A DNA stretch of 64,000 nucleotides from Isoetes taiwanensis (lineage: Eukaryota > Streptophyta > Lycopodiopsida > Isoetales > Isoetaceae). Each line of letters opens with the position of its first letter. Positions within the stretch are counted from its first letter, which is position 1. A program made the position numbers and the translations under genes. Below, one piece after another: positions 47,201-59,987 of this stretch. The DNA lies in NCBI GenBank assembly GCA_021234155.1, contig JAJEKV010000006.1, positions 5,803,727 through 5,867,726 on the forward strand, in the 5' to 3' direction. The notes under the pieces are model-generated. The model was not told where the DNA came from. It did no database searches and worked only from the letters and a program-made list of their open reading frames with translations.

Positions 47201-48092
47201 TGCATCTTAGAACGAGACTTAACTCATTAAGTACTTATAAATGTGCCCCAATTTCCTAAGTTCAAATTTTAAAGATCACATCTGGTTTAGTGCAGATGGA
47301 TCCTATCATCAGTATTCTAATAGTATACCTATTTTGAATATAAATAGCAATGCATACAATTACATAGGTATCACATGGAGAGTCCTTACCGACAAAATGC
47401 TGTCAATGTCACTACTGATTCTCCAATTCAGGCAGTCCAGTAGCTATATCAGAAAGAAAGTAAGTTGCAGTTTTTATGAAACAATCAATCTTTTAATGTA
47501 GATGTGTAAGATCACCATTTTATTGGCCTTAGCAACATTTCCTTCCCGGGCTCTCAAAAATCGCTCCAAATGTTGTACTGGGTAACCTTGATGCATGTTC
47601 TGAACACACAAGGAAGGCACATTAGAAAACAGAATAATGACTATATTGACTCATTTCAACTATTGAAACCTCAAAATAATCCCATTCGAAAGTAGAATAA
47701 TTTCATAGAGATGAAAAAAACAACGCCGTATCTTAAATGCTTGGGGAATATGAAGATTAAAACATGTTTTTGATGTACGGAACCATTTTTATATCTTTTA
47801 ATCTGAGCTTGAAACAAAAAAACGATTTTATTCCTAACTAGACCTCAGACTTTATGGACACTGCTTCAGATTTCTTATCTCGTATACAAAGGGACAACAG
47901 ATTAAAGAATTCACCTGAAATGAGACCTTGAGCCTGTCATCAACTGGATCACACATCCATGGAAAATAGACACCGTTAATAAAAATGAAGAAAAGGCATA
48001 TGCATGAAGAAGACAAGACTTGTCCAGATAGTACCTTCAGCTAAAAAAGCTTCCATCTCCCTTAAGGCTTCTTTTATGTTGCAGTTATCCAT
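44288..48092 (-). CDS. Sec14-like phosphatidylinositol transfer protein (CRAL-TRIO), 11 exons
   Basis: It binds and exchanges phospholipids, probably at membrane surfaces in the cytosol. Exons from 5' to 3' are 48092-48035, 47943-47915, 47599-47516, 47443-47390, 46876-46799, 46718-46665, 46261-46202, 45759-45664, 45304-45203, 44779-44699 and 44623-44288. All introns are GT-AG and the joined frame encodes 343 residues without a stop. CRAL-TRIO-N includes NMHQGYPVQHLERFLRARE (30-48). The lipid-binding domain has DSQLIGMSG, GRPVFAIGVGF, VQSHIQINEYRDRVVL, LDMTGLKLSALN, SSIDDLNYPEKTDTYYIVNA and KVQVLQGSGREELLKVMD (to about 235). The tail (GCFSADHPFHVELMNYIKQQ, then acidic) is typical of the short plant Sec14 class without a nodulin domain. 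Start ATG at 48092 follows AGGAGGTCAAA and gives the family's usual N-terminus. Confidence 0.92.
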
Positions 48093-50605
48093 TTTGACCT
48101 CCTCCACAAATCCAATCAATATGCTATTGAAGTGAGTCGATTTGCTAGATCAGATCCTAGATCATGCAAAATAGGCTTAATGCAACGCATCGGACTAACA
48201 AGTATTTCTTGCCCACTGCCACTTGAGTACTTCAACTGCACCTCAGATTTACGAAATGCTTTAAAAATATCCAAGTTGCAAATCCCTGAAACAAAGGACA
48301 ATGAGATGCCGAGAGAGTATTCATTGTATACTTGTCTTATCCCTGCTCCCAAAGCCGATAAAGGCTTTTCTTTTAAAGCCAGTAAGGATAGGGCATCAAC
48401 GTCGACACTACTTGAAGACGTGCTTTGGGTTGGGATGGTAAAGTTTAGAATTTGATGCTAAACTTCTAACACTCAAACTGCTTATAAAAGTATTAAAAAA
48501 TGCACAATGGTAACGCAGATGGGCCAAAACAAAGTGGCAGGGAGCAAATGTGACTCCTTTTTAGCAAATAATATGTGGGACTGAAGAAGTTGATCTGATT
48601 GAAGCAGGAAAAGGGCAGTAATCACCAGAATGGGAGTGAAAAACCTCAGATCTTAAGGATTGGCATAAAATCGGGAACAATGTGGCAGATCGATGACGAG
48701 ACAGAGAAACTGAGCTTGTTTGGAATCAATCCGATGTGCTGTTCAAACTTACAGAAACAATGAGAGGTAAGAAAAAAGCGATCAGACCGGCTGTTATGCC
48801 GCCGTGGCTTCGCATCCCATCGTACTGTAAAGCTCCATACCAAAGTTTTTTTTTTTTTTGGCTTCAGGACATCTGTAGACTGTACCTAACGTCTGCCCAA
48901 ATACGTAGCTTTATTTAACTAAAAAGGCACTTACTTCTAAATATACACCACACCTTTTGCGAATTTTTAATTATATACGCGACCTTTTCTACGTTTTTAA
49001 ATATATACGACACCTTTTCTAATTTTTTAACAATACCTTTTTATCAATTTAATCCTATTCGTGCTTGCTTGTCTGCCACCTCAGATTTTTTTCGTCAAAA
49101 CCCCCCTTTATCGGCAAAAATACCCCCCTTTATTTATACTTACTATTACTTTGCATTATTTTTATAAAATTTTGACCGGAAATTTGTCGGCGTCTACTTT
49201 ATCAAACTTTAATTTATGACGGTCCCTTAAATGTCCCAAGAAAGACTTGAAGAGAAAACTTCCTAATTGCTTTAAACTTTCAATGCAATGCCACCCATAC
49301 TTATTTCTCTTGCACGTGGATAGGTTGCAATTGACATACCAAGGTTCAATTGGTTGTGTTATAGAAAGAAAGAAACAAAAACAAACAATCCTTGGGATAT
49401 ATTGTCATCCTAAGAAATTCCGTAATTTTTGTGGGTTTTTTTTTTTTTTTTTTTTGGTCTATTTGAGTATGTGGTTGAACTTTGCCTCAGCTACACTTGT
49501 TCATATAGAACATGGATGTTATTCCCTCCACTAGCCATTCATATCATGGCATGTTCCTACCCTTCATAATGTAATTCACTTTTGACCATGCATTACATAA
49601 TGCCATGCCTCCACGTTCTATTACTGGAAAGTTCTGAATCATTGTGCTAGCTAGCCTTTACATCCCATGTACATTTGGACCGCATAGGACCAGCTACTTA
49701 TAATGTAGATTTTATTTTAGTTTTTCTCTTCTTCTACTGTTTTATATCAGATGCATCTCAACCATCTGTTTGTGCCATACAATGCTAAAAAAAATACGTG
49801 GAAAGAGCAGTATAAAAAGCAATTCAGAAAGCATGTCGTCAAGAATAAGAATTATTATTTATGGTACTTCGTATTAAGTATTCATTAGGTCTTTGAGCTT
49901 AATTGGCAATAATAAAGCTATTTAGCCATTAGATTTAAATAAGTGGTCCTACTTTTCATAATGAAATGTTGGTGTGGTGCGTGCATTGCGATCAATTTGG
50001 ATTCTAATGTTCGTGGTGCGTGCATTTCATAGATCAATTGGACTCTAATGAACATTCAAGTAGCTCCTTTCTTTGTCTTCTTCTAGTTGGCTATATGTCT
50101 ATGTAAAAGCAAATGTCACAATTTATTAGGAATTGTCTTAGACCATATTGCAAGTTGTTCAATGGAATGTCCATCCACACGAGCATCCAACTTCTTAATG
50201 GTGGGAGAGGGGGTGTCATTTCAAAATCAAATTCACGGTAGTGGCACTGCTTGTGATATTCAATTGTTGCTCTTCTGACCAAGACACACATTATAGATGT
50301 TATGTACAATGTTGGGGCCCTAGGTCATATAGGGTCATTAAACCCAAGGGTTATAGGTTTATGGCACACATGGCATTAATGCATAAGAGAAGTGTCGTGT
50401 CTAAGGGCAAATAGTTAAGCATTCTTTACATTTGGTTAAATGTCCAATTGCCTAGGATTGACCATAGAGACAATATATAAAAGCATTGATATAAAAGTAA
50501 TGCTTGCACTAAGGTCCAACCTACACCCTAGCAAGTATGCAGCATCATCTAGATACCTTGAGTAGTTTCTGCCAAGCCACTGGAATGCGCATCAATTTAA
50601 TGTCA
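48093..50605. other. Sec14-like 5' region and unannotated sequence
   Basis: Immediately upstream of the Sec14-like start (48093-48900, minus strand) is probable 5' UTR. It may contain an intron, since TTTGTTTCAG occurs at about 48290. Poly(T) tracts lie at 48847-48859 and 49438-49457. A doublet (GTGGTGCGTGCATT at about 49975 and 50013) is visible. No other gene is supported. Confidence 0.4.
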
Positions 50606-51740
50606 CTACAAATACATAGGAGTGGAGTTCACTACAACCACATATTGGGTTCTCATTGGATTTATCGCGTAATCACTCTTAAACCTTGCTCTTTTTGTTG
50701 AACATCTTCTAATTGTGTTATCCTCGATATTGCGGTTGAGTTTCTTCATTAGGGGTATCCATGCTAATGGACTTGATGATGTAGTTGACAACCTAAGGTC
50801 TTGATGTCCCTGTCCCAAAAGCTTGAAGGTAATGTTCTCCACTCTATAGAATTTTCCATGTTGAATCTTCCTGTCTTGAAGTTTAGAGATTTGAGGATGA
50901 TCCTTCTAATTCCTGATTCGATATTTTTGTGTTAACTCCATCGATCTTCTTCATGTCAACTCTTCGCCCTAGCAGTACCATGTTGCCGCTATAAGAGTGA
51001 TGACGATATTGAGTGTTGCACCAATGCGAACTGTTCAGCATCTCTATGTTCTTAATAGTTAAATCTATTTGCATCCATGTGTGGGATCTATGTTTAGGCT
51101 AAAAGGTCATTATGGTCTTTCTGCAAGGAGATAGTACTGTCGAATTGATGTAGCTACCCCAAAGAATCCGAGATGTCGGTCTAGCCATACTCTTATTGTT
51201 GAGCAGTGTGGCCTTGATTTCTTGGAATTCTTCCTTAGTCAAAAGCATCTCTGCTTGAAGTCTGATTTGATGCTGCCATAGACCTGTATGTCTGAGATGA
51301 TTGCCCTCTATGGAAAATATGCCCGATCTCATCTCTAGAAAACTCATGATATGAATAGTCGATGAAATCTTCTTCTTGTTGGTGGCTGAGCTATGACAAT
51401 AACTCGTCGATGCAGAGCCCTTCGTGAGATAATGTGGTACTTGGAGAATATCTTTGGCGAAAAGATGCATCACCCCTTCTATGGTCACCCGCATAAATGT
51501 CATGGTGTATATTGGCTATTAGATAGTCGTCCTTGGCAAATAATGTGTTCGTTCTTGATGTCTCATCATCCTTTCTGCAGTCTCCCCTTCATCATTTGTG
51601 TTCAGGCTCCCCTGTCCACAGTCTTGTTCTTGACTTGTTGAAGTTTCTTCAGTAAGGTATCCTCTTCTTTCAAATTCCTCGATGTGGTCAAGAAGCTCGT
51701 ACGTTGAAGGGTCAATGGGATTGCAACAAAGGCTCACCTA
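50606..51740 (-). pseudogene. Unrecognised repetitive ORF family, copy 1
   Basis: Minus-strand pieces in order: PIDPSTYELLDHIEEFERRG (about 51715); MRVTIEGVMHLFAKDILQVP (about 51490); LLTKEEFQEIKATLLNNK (about 51240); LLGRRVDMKKIDGVNTKI (about 50965); ITFKLLGQGHQDLRL (about 50830). Frame changes separate them. The same blocks recur at 52140-53217 and, more diverged, at 59988-61970. I know no family with this signature. It could be a structural protein (gag/ORF1) of a retroelement, since it sits beside LINE and gypsy relics. Confidence 0.45.
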
Positions 51741-52725
51741 GTCTATTTGACTAATCTAAAGTAAGTGAAGCGATTAATACTACAACATGCAGTAAAATTA
51801 CTTATGTCTACTAGCTCAAGTTTCTATAGTCATGCCTATCTAATCTACCCCAACTGACTCTAGTCTACTCCAAATGACCCTCTTAACATTTGGAACTCGC
51901 TAAGAGCTGAGAAAAGTACTTATCTGCTATCATGGGATCGACTTATGTCTCCAGGTATACTTGGTGTGCTGGCTTATAATACTTTTGTATTAGGCAATGG
52001 ATGATGGCAGGCTGGAAGGGGTTTTACGCAGCCACTATCATCGAGCAGAGCTTTGCAACTGGGCACACTAGTCGCACTTGTTCAAGGTGTTGGTGGAACT
52101 AGTGCTCTTTTTGTCGAACATCTTCTAATCATCTTCTCCTCCTCTATAGAATCTTCCATGTTGAATCTTCCTGTCTTCAAGTTTAGAGATTTGAGGATGA
52201 CCCTTCTAACTCCTGATTCGATATTTTTGTGTTGACTCTGTTGATCTCCTTCATGTCAACTCTTTGCCCTGGCAATCCCATATTGCTGCCATAAGAGTGA
52301 TGATAATGTTGAGTGCTTCACCAATTCGAATTGTTCAGTCTCTCTACCTTCTCTTTTTAAGCATTTTCTAGTTGTGTTCTCTTCGATGTTGAGGTTGGAT
52401 TTTTTCATTAGAGGTATCCATGCTAATGGACTTTATGATATCTGACTTGATGTTCCGTCCCAAAAGCTTGAAGGTAATATTCTCCACTCTTTATCCATGT
52501 TGAATCTTCCTATCTTGAAGTTTAGAGATTTGAAGATGATCCTTCTAACTCCTGATTCAATATTTTTGTGTTGACTCCGTCGATCTCCTTCATGTCACTT
52601 CTTCGCCCTGGCAATCCCATGTTGCTGCTATAAGAGTGATGACGATATTGAGTGCCTCACCAATTTGAATTGTTCAACCTCTCTACCTTCTTAAGAGTTG
52701 AATCTATTTGCATTCTTGTACAGGA
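50700..52725. repeat. Direct repeats within the unknown ORF family
   Basis: The block CATGTTGAATCTTCCTGTCT...CTCCTTCATGTCA...TAAGAGTGATGA occurs at 50849-51075, 52149-52363 and 52494-52716. A second block (GTATCCATGCTAATGGACTT...TTGAAGGTAAT) occurs at about 50700-50845 and 52364-52490. The arrangement implies partial tandem duplication of one ancestral unit. Confidence 0.8.
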
Positions 52726-52789
52726 TCATTGCAGTAAACAACTATTACCACTGCTATACCTCCATGGTGCCTCTTCTTCTTGCTGTTTG

Positions 52790-53217
52790 ACCTTAAATCT
52801 CTAAGGCTAAAAGGTCATTATGATCTTTTTGCAAGGAGATGATACTGTCGAGATTGATGTAACTACCCAAAAGAATTCGAGCTGAAGAGGAAGAAGATGG
52901 TTGTGGTTTGGTCGTATTCTTATCATTGAGTAGTGTGGCCTTGATTTCTTGGAATTCTTCCTTAGTCAAAAGCATCTCTGTTTGAAGTTTAGATTTTATG
53001 TTGCCATCCGCCTGTATGTCTAAGATGATTGCCCTCTATAGAAAATATTTTCGGTCTCATCTCTAGAAAACTCATGAATAGTCGATGAACTCATCTTCTT
53101 GCTGGTGGCTGAGCTATTACAATAGTTCGTCGATGCAAAGCCCTTCCTAAGATAATGTGGTAATTGGAGAATATACAAGGCAAAGGAAGGTCTATACCCC
53201 AAATCCTTATGGGCCAA
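52790..53217 (-). pseudogene. Unrecognised repetitive ORF family, copy 2
   Basis: ILQLPHYLRKGFASTNYCNS (about 53180) and LLTKEEFQEIKATLLNDK (about 52970) match copy 1 closely. Ser-rich SSSSSARILLGSYIN follows. It begins 20 bp from the start of the plus-strand LINE at 53237. Confidence 0.45.
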
Positions 53218-53236
53218 TCACAAGATCCAAGAAGAT

Positions 53237-56200
53237 ATGAGGATTGTCACCTGGAATGTAAGGGGTATTAAAGGCCCTTTGAAACGTAAACATGTCATTA
53301 TTGCTTTGAAGGAAATGAGGGTTGACATTATCCTCATCAGGAGCACATGCTCCCTAGCTTTGAAGCTTCAAATCTTGGAAATTGGGTCATGCCCAATGGA
53401 GGGTCCATCTGGTCACCAGCAGATGGCACCAAAGGGGGAATTTGCACTATGTGGAATTCCTATTCTCCTTTAGGATCCTATCACCATCACTTTGGCAGAT
53501 GGCATGCTGTTTTTCTTCAAATTGGGGGGGAAAAATTGGGATAATTAATGTTTATGCATCTACTGATCCTGAGGAGAGAGAGAATCAATGGAGGGATATG
53601 GCAGCATGGATCCCCACCATGGAGGCAGATAGCTGGATTCTAAGTGGAGACTTTAACAACACTCCACGATGGGATCAAAAGCTAGGTAAGAAATTGAACA
53701 TGACAAAAAATGAAAGGCTTCAGTGGGATAAACTTATGGCTTTTTTTGTTGTATCAAGCTCCTTCTTCAACAAATGGGTAAAAGCATGTTAGGGTGTACC
53801 ACTTTTGGAACCTGCAAAAGTACATACACTAGGTACTTCAGAACTGGGTACTTTCTCTCATTTTTCTTTTCATTAAAACTAATACAAAAATCCAAAATAA
53901 AAGTCAAGGACATAGTAATATTCGAAGTTAAGGTAAAGATAATGCTATCAGAGACCAATATATATATAAAAAGTTCTAAAACATACCTTATATTGAGATA
54001 TTATACAGGTACCCAGTACCCAGTCCTGGCTACCTTTTTAGGTACCTTTTTGGTCACTAAATAATACTTTTTAAGGGACACCCTAACATGCTTTTACCCA
54101 AATGTTTATTCCTGGAGTAATAAGAGGGCTAGGAGTGACAGGGTTTTCTGTCTTCTTGACAAATTTTATACCAAAGATGCCAATATGTGGCCACATGTAA
54201 TCATAAGTGGAGATCACAGCAACTCTATATCAGATCATTTCCCACAATTCCTGGAGGTGGGCAATTCATTTAAAGGTGGAACCAACACCCCCTTTAAATT
54301 GAATACTAGTCTTCTCAATAATGAAGCTTTTTGTCATGATTTCCAAGACTTCTATAAGTCTCTTCCTCCCCTGCAACAAAGTGGATCAATGAAGGGGTTT
54401 GTGAGCAAAATGAAACAGATCAAAGATTGGTTGAAGAAGTGGGGCAAAATGTGGAATGAAAATCTGAAAAAAGAAAAAAGGGACATTTATATACAAGTCA
54501 AAGAGGTCAGACAAAAGATTTTTTCTGACCCTTACAATATTACCCTGCATAAGGAGGAGGAATGCCTTGAAAGGAAAGTCAAGAATATTGAGGAGTCAGA
54601 AGCCAGAGGTCTAATAATCAAAAGCAAGTGCATTAATATCAATAGTATGGACAGGTGTAGCTCCAAGCTTTTCTTTAAGGCAGCAAAAGGAAGAATTATG
54701 AACAATGGTATTATCTCGGTCACAGAGGGAAACCAAAAAGTCTCTGGTCAAGAAAACCTAATGGACTTCTTTCATGATAAATACAAGGATTTGTTTGCTG
54801 AAGCTCAGGTGGATAATGTCAAACTTCAAGAGTTCTTTGATAAGCTTGGGCCAGCTGACCTGGCAATTGATGATACCACTTTATTACAGCAGCCTTCAAC
54901 AAATGAGATTGAAAGTGTTCTTAAAAGCATGGCTCATGGGAAGAGCCCCGGCCCAGATGGAATTCCCCTTGAGTTTTTTATATCCTTTTGGGATATCATG
55001 AAACATGACTTGACCACTTTTATAGAAGGTGCTTGGTCTGCACCAAAGATACACCCTGCAATTAATGCTGGCTTGATAGCCCTGATTCCCAAAGTAGATG
55101 CTCCAATTTCCTTCTCGGATTGGAGGCCAATCTCTCTTACAAACTCATCTTACAAAATCTTAGCCAAGATTCTGGCTAATCGAATCAAAGAGGTCCTCCA
55201 AAAGATAATCAATCCAGTACAGTCAGCTTTTTTGCCAGGGAGGAGTATTCTGGATAACTTTATTGGTGCTCATGAGGGGTTGCATTGGAACTCTCACTCC
55301 AAGCAAAATTGTATGCTTGTAAAATTGGATTTCAGGCGTGCCTATGACACAATCAACTGGAAATTTCTCTACAGGGCCATGGCACATCTTGGCTTTTCTG
55401 ACAAAGTCATAAAGAAAGTGCATAGTTTAAATGAAACTGGTTGCTCAGCTGTTCTGGTCAATGGGACACCTAAAAAAAATTTTGAATGCAAAAAAGGGGT
55501 TCGACAGGGATGTCCACTGGCTCCCTACCTCTTTCTAATAGTTGCTGAAATGGTAACTAGGGCCACCTTTGTCCTTGGTGTATGCAAAAAAGATTCAATG
55601 CCTTCAATTGCCACAGGAAGTGGGAGAGTTTGTCATCATGCAATATGCTGATGACACATTTGCATTCCTTCAAAATGATGGCTCTAGTCTGCCAAATTTT
55701 CTGCACATGCTACAACTCTTTGGGGAAGCCTCGGGAGTCCTTCTCAATAAAAATAAGAGCACTATTGTGATGGAAACAGATCAGGAGGAGATACATGGCA
55801 TCAAAGTTACAGGGCACAAAACTGCCACTAAATTACTAGGACTTCCCTTGGCAATAAATATGAATCTGCCAGGACTGTGGGACTCCATTGTAAATAGGAT
55901 GAAGAAAAAGATACAGATGTATTCCAAGTCACTGTCACTTGCAGGACGAGTAGGGATAGTTAATAGTGTGATTGCCAGCACACACATCTTTTTCTCTTCT
56001 GTTATCATTGCTGACAAGGCTTCCTACAGGAAATTGGAGACTGCCATGAGGGACTACATTTGGCAAGGGGCAAGAATGGTTTCCTGGAAAAATTTAACAT
56101 TGCCAAAAAAGTAAGAGGGATTAGGCTGCAAAGACCTCTTTACACAAGCTCAGGCTTTGGCTGCCAAGATAGTTTGGAGATCATTAACCTCAGATAACCT

Positions 56201-57334
56201 TTCACCTGCTCTTAAATTGGTAAGGTACTGGTTAGGATCAACAACTATTTTGGGAGCCCCTTCTCTCCCTCATCAACTCCCTGACTCAGCATTTTTCCAG
56301 CTTAAAGCTGCCCCTGGTACTTCCAAAATTTTGAAGCGAATCTTCTTTGCATGGAATTTAGCTTCAACTTGCTTCCGAGCCAGGCAATTGGCCTCTATTA
56401 ATGATAACCATGGCTTCTTCTGGCATCAGGATTTAGTGGATGAAGATGAGGGATGCTTAGCTTTAAAGCATCCTCTTAAATATAAGGAATGGAGCCAAGC
56501 TGGACTACATACTATAGGTTCCCTGAGAATAAATGGTACTTGGAAGAACTGGAATGAGCTAACCACTTGGCTTTCTGACACGGAAACAAATAGAAGAATT
56601 TATTCTGTGGTTACTAGATATCCCAAGGAAGATGATAATAGTCCTTATAACTGGACTTATGGTGGTCAGGGATATAAAGTATCCCGATCTATAGTCTACT
56701 TTTGGATAAAAGTCAGCTCAAAGTAAGCAGAGTTTGGAATTGCCAACAAAATACAGCAGTTAACATTGTCAGACAGGGATGAAAGCTTCAATGTGCCAAC
56801 AAGATTTTCTTCAGATGGTTATTGCTTAATCAAAGTCTGAAAACCAACAGTTTCAGGGCCCAACTTGATAACCAGACATCAGAGTTGTGCCCTTTAGGGT
56901 GTGGACAGAGAGAAACGAGCCCTCATGTCTTTATTTGTCCTTGGTTATCCACATTTTGGCAGTGGATCCAACCTCTGGTGCAACAAATCCCAACTGATAA
57001 TGCTTATTTGTTTCATTATCTCAATAATACCTCATCATTTAGGGGAACACTCAAAGCATTAAGCTGCTGGGCCATATGGAAACACAGGAATGCGGTGGCC
57101 ATTGAAGGGTCGGCCCCGAACTTAGCTGAGCTCAAAGCCTCCTTCCAGGTCCTTCTAGCTGAGGCTACTATGGCCCATAGAGCAAAGAGTAGCTTAAATT
57201 ATGATCGACAATGGGATTCTTTAGGATCCTTCAATGATTTCTTCCAATTCTTTGCAATCTTGTTTAATGACTTGGATGTTGTGCTTGACAGAATTTCTGC
57301 TAAAGAGACACTACGCGGGAGGACACGTTCGTGA
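53237..57334 (+). mobile_element. L1-type LINE ORF2 (endonuclease, reverse transcriptase, zinc finger), inactivated
   Basis: The endonuclease starts with MRIVTWNVRGIKGPLKRK and has SGDFNNTPRWDQK (about 53645) and SNSISDHFPQF (about 54220). The RT (54185-56114) shows GKSPGPDGIPLEF, ALIPK, DWRPISLTNSSYKILAKILA, QSAFLPGRSI, VKLDFRRAYDTINW, GVRQGCPLAPYLF, QYADDTFAFL and LLGLPL in canonical order. The zf-RVT motif CPLGCGQRETSPHVFICPW lies near 56900. Disruptions are frameshifts near 53480, 55580-55650, 56110-56150 and 56730, and a MITE at 53776-54099. ORF1 is not present upstream. It is the least decayed LINE in the window. Confidence 0.92.
53776..54099 (+). mobile_element. 324-bp MITE with 25-bp TIRs (copy 1)
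   Basis: GGGTAAAAGCATGTTAGGGT opens the left 25-bp end; the right end (54075-54099) is its complement with one mismatch. It splits the endonuclease domain of the LINE. AAAT borders both sides, or CAAATG if the element is taken to start one base later. Internal GGTAC and TACTTTT blocks give further inverted pairing. A relative lies at 60974-61295. Confidence 0.9.
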
Positions 57335-57647
57335 GGTGGATCCTTCTACGTCCAGGCTTTCCACTCGAGAAGCCATTGATGCTCTGTTCTGGGTCAAGAC
57401 CGAAGTCATTAGCTGTATTACCTTTGATCGGCTGTTGGCTGATGAAGACATTTGGAGATTCAATCAAGAGATCAAGCCATATTTTCTGGCTAAGAAGAAG
57501 ATCCATGAAGATGCTCGTGACTCCTGGATTATGTGCCTACTGGATTCCATTGGCTATGGGCCTAATGAGCTTGATGACCTGATGTTTGTTCATACTGATG
57601 AGGCCTATGCTATTATTACACTGTATGGAGTTCCGGATATACCATGA
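57331..57647 (+). CDS. Open frame of unknown function after the LINE
   Basis: A frame of about 105 codons continues without a stop past the LINE ORF2 end, in another reading frame: VREVDPSTSRLSTREAIDAL, then FNQEIKPYFLAKKKIHEDAR, LDSIGYGPNELDDLMFVHTD and YGVPDIP before the stop at 57645-57647. Composition is protein-like and mixed. It could be the true C-terminus of the LINE protein after a frameshift, or a separate fragment. I recognise no domain. Confidence 0.35.
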
Positions 57648-57779
57648 GCTGATGCAATAACTCTGTATTGCAAAACTCTAAACTTTTGATCTAAAGTGGT
57701 TTTCTTTTATGAACTGTTCTAAGTGCCCCTTATGCAGGGCCTTGTTGGCAGCTAGTTGTCAACACTTTTTCCCATGGGT

Positions 57780-59760
57780 GGACAACACTTGGTTTTTTGT
57801 ATGACTATGTGTGACTTTCTTATACAGTAATACATCTTCTGTCGTTTCCACCAATCCATTGATAGATATCACAAGTGCGAGGCTGAGCGTAAGCGTCTTT
57901 GAAAAGTGTGGGCCAATAATAGGCTGCCAAGAGGATTTTTCGCGCCGTGTTATCGCCACTAAAGTGACCACTTCCCAAGCCTCCATGTGCTTGGTGAACA
58001 ATGTTTGGAATTTCATGAGGAAGAACGCACCGATATAAGATCATGTCCTTACCTCGTTTATAAAAATGCCTGACAACCATAGTGTAGTCGCGACTTCATG
58101 AAGGAATGTTGTATTTGTATGCGCAGTTGCTTATAAGAGAGCTTGGGATCTATAGGAGAAAAAGTGCTTGATAACAAGTACTGTTGATAGTCGTGAAACC
58201 AATGAGGCGTGGATGTGACCAGAAAAAATTGAGCATCAGGAAAAGTATCTGAAACACCAGAAGACGGATCATCCATGTGGATGTGTGAGAGATAATCAGG
58301 TACAGAATGAGACTTCCCAAGTTTGTGGATGATCTCAAAAGGAGCAAACTCCTGTAAAATGAGAACCTAACGTGCAATGCCTGATGATCAACAAAAAAAC
58401 TTGATTTGGCCACCCTGAAAATATTAAACACAGAAAATGAGACACAGAGCTTCAAGTTTTGTGGCAGAATAATTTCTTTCCGCATTGAGTTTTCTGCTCG
58501 CAAAGCGGATGGGTTTGTCCTTGTGAGATTCATACTCTTGAGAGATAATAACACCAATAGCAAAGACAGAGCCATCGACATGGACATGAAAAGTTTTATC
58601 CCACTGAGAAGGAACAAGAATCGAGGCCTGAGTGAGTAAAACCTTTAACTGTTGAAAAGCTGCATTCTTTAGGAATTCAAAGTCCAATGAGATTCACCTC
58701 TCATGAGTTTATGGATAGGATCAGTTTTCTCGGTCAACGGGGAATGAAGGCAGCATAGTAATTGACTTTGCCAAGAAAGAATCTGGTCTCTTTATTATTG
58801 GTGGAAGCCTGAACTTTGAGTACGCAGCACATTTTTGCTGGATCAGTGGTGATGCCTTGCTTGCTGACAACATGACGAAAAAGGACTCCAAAAATGACGC
58901 AGAAAGTACACTTTTTAGGATTGAGACTGATGCCAAATTTATCACATTTTTTAAAAACTAGCTCCAGTTTGGAAAGATGATCCTCCTTACTGTAAGCCGA
59001 AAAGTCATCCTGAAAGACTTGAAAAAAAGTATTTTCTTTCATGTAACCTTGAACAACAGAATGCATAGTGTGTTGAAAGGTAGATGGAGACCTTGGGATA
59101 TAATGCTTGCGGAAGGCTTTACTGAATGCAATTGTTCCTTTTTTAGCTTATTCGACTTAGCATAACCTTTCCACTATATGCGTGCTGGGCCAATAAGATT
59201 CGGCGTTGCTACTTTCTCCTTATCCTTCAACCCGTATGAGTTTTCAAACTCTTCCATTTCATCCAACCATGCTTCAGCTTCCATGCTTGACCTGTCTTTC
59301 CCAGAGAACTGCCCTAATTTTTGGATTTTCCACATATTGCTCATGGCGCTATCAATTTTTTTCTGATAATCCTCTGCCTTACGGTTCATGTTTCTGCCAT
59401 ATGAGCTAGCTGTCTCACTTTCTGAGCTACCGTGTGATCCATTGTCCATACTATCAGACGGGCTAGAGCTAGAGGTAATTGGACTTCTTCTTCCTCTTTT
59501 TTTCCTTTTTCCTATTCTTATTTGGCACCTGAACTTCTTCCTGTTCCGGTTGACCCGCTTGTTCTGGTTCTTAAGGAGGTGGTGGCGGCATCAGTCCACA
59601 CTCTTGGGCACACATGAGCGGCATGGCCCATTGCACCAGTTGTTCCATCTGATTGCGCATTTGCACCAGACTAATGTTAATGGTTTCTGTCGACGTATTA
59701 TCTTCTTCCTCTTGCTCTCGGCCAAAGATGTTCCTTAGCTGCCAGTTATATTGCATGCCC
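57780..59760 (-). mobile_element. Ty3/gypsy retrotransposon relic (gag, RT, RNase H, integrase start)
   Basis: From 59756 downward: gag-like KLGQFSGKDRSSMEAEAWLD (about 59340), then a junction near 59130 directly into reverse transcriptase. There FQVFQDDFSAYSKEDHLSKL replaces the YxDD box (about 59010), followed by NPKKCTF and GITTDPAK (about 58910-58830). RNase H follows with FHVHVDGSVFAIGVIIS and RNYSATKLEAL (58600-58430). The integrase zinc-binding part has HGGLGSGHFSGDNTARKILL and YYWPTLFKDA (about 57970). Protease, the front of RT and the integrase core are missing. Frames are broken. No LTRs were recognised. Confidence 0.85.
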
Positions 59761-59987
59761 TAACCTTAAGAGGCAGAGCCGATGTTTCTAGCTACAAGGA
59801 TTAGTCACACATGTTTGTTATTCAAAGTTATATGTTATTATGACATTCCTATGCTAATCCATTTTACCCATAGAAGAAATCAAGTTAAAATTCAATTTAT
59901 AAGTTTACGATGTGACATGATCATACAATTTGAAGCTTGAAATATTATGAAGATAATAGTACATGAGGATAAAAACATTGATGCATG

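Noticed and set aside
48132-48455. 107-codon ORF upstream of the Sec14-like gene on the plus strand
   Set aside because: No motif or homology recognised; it overlaps the probable 5' UTR of the minus-strand gene.
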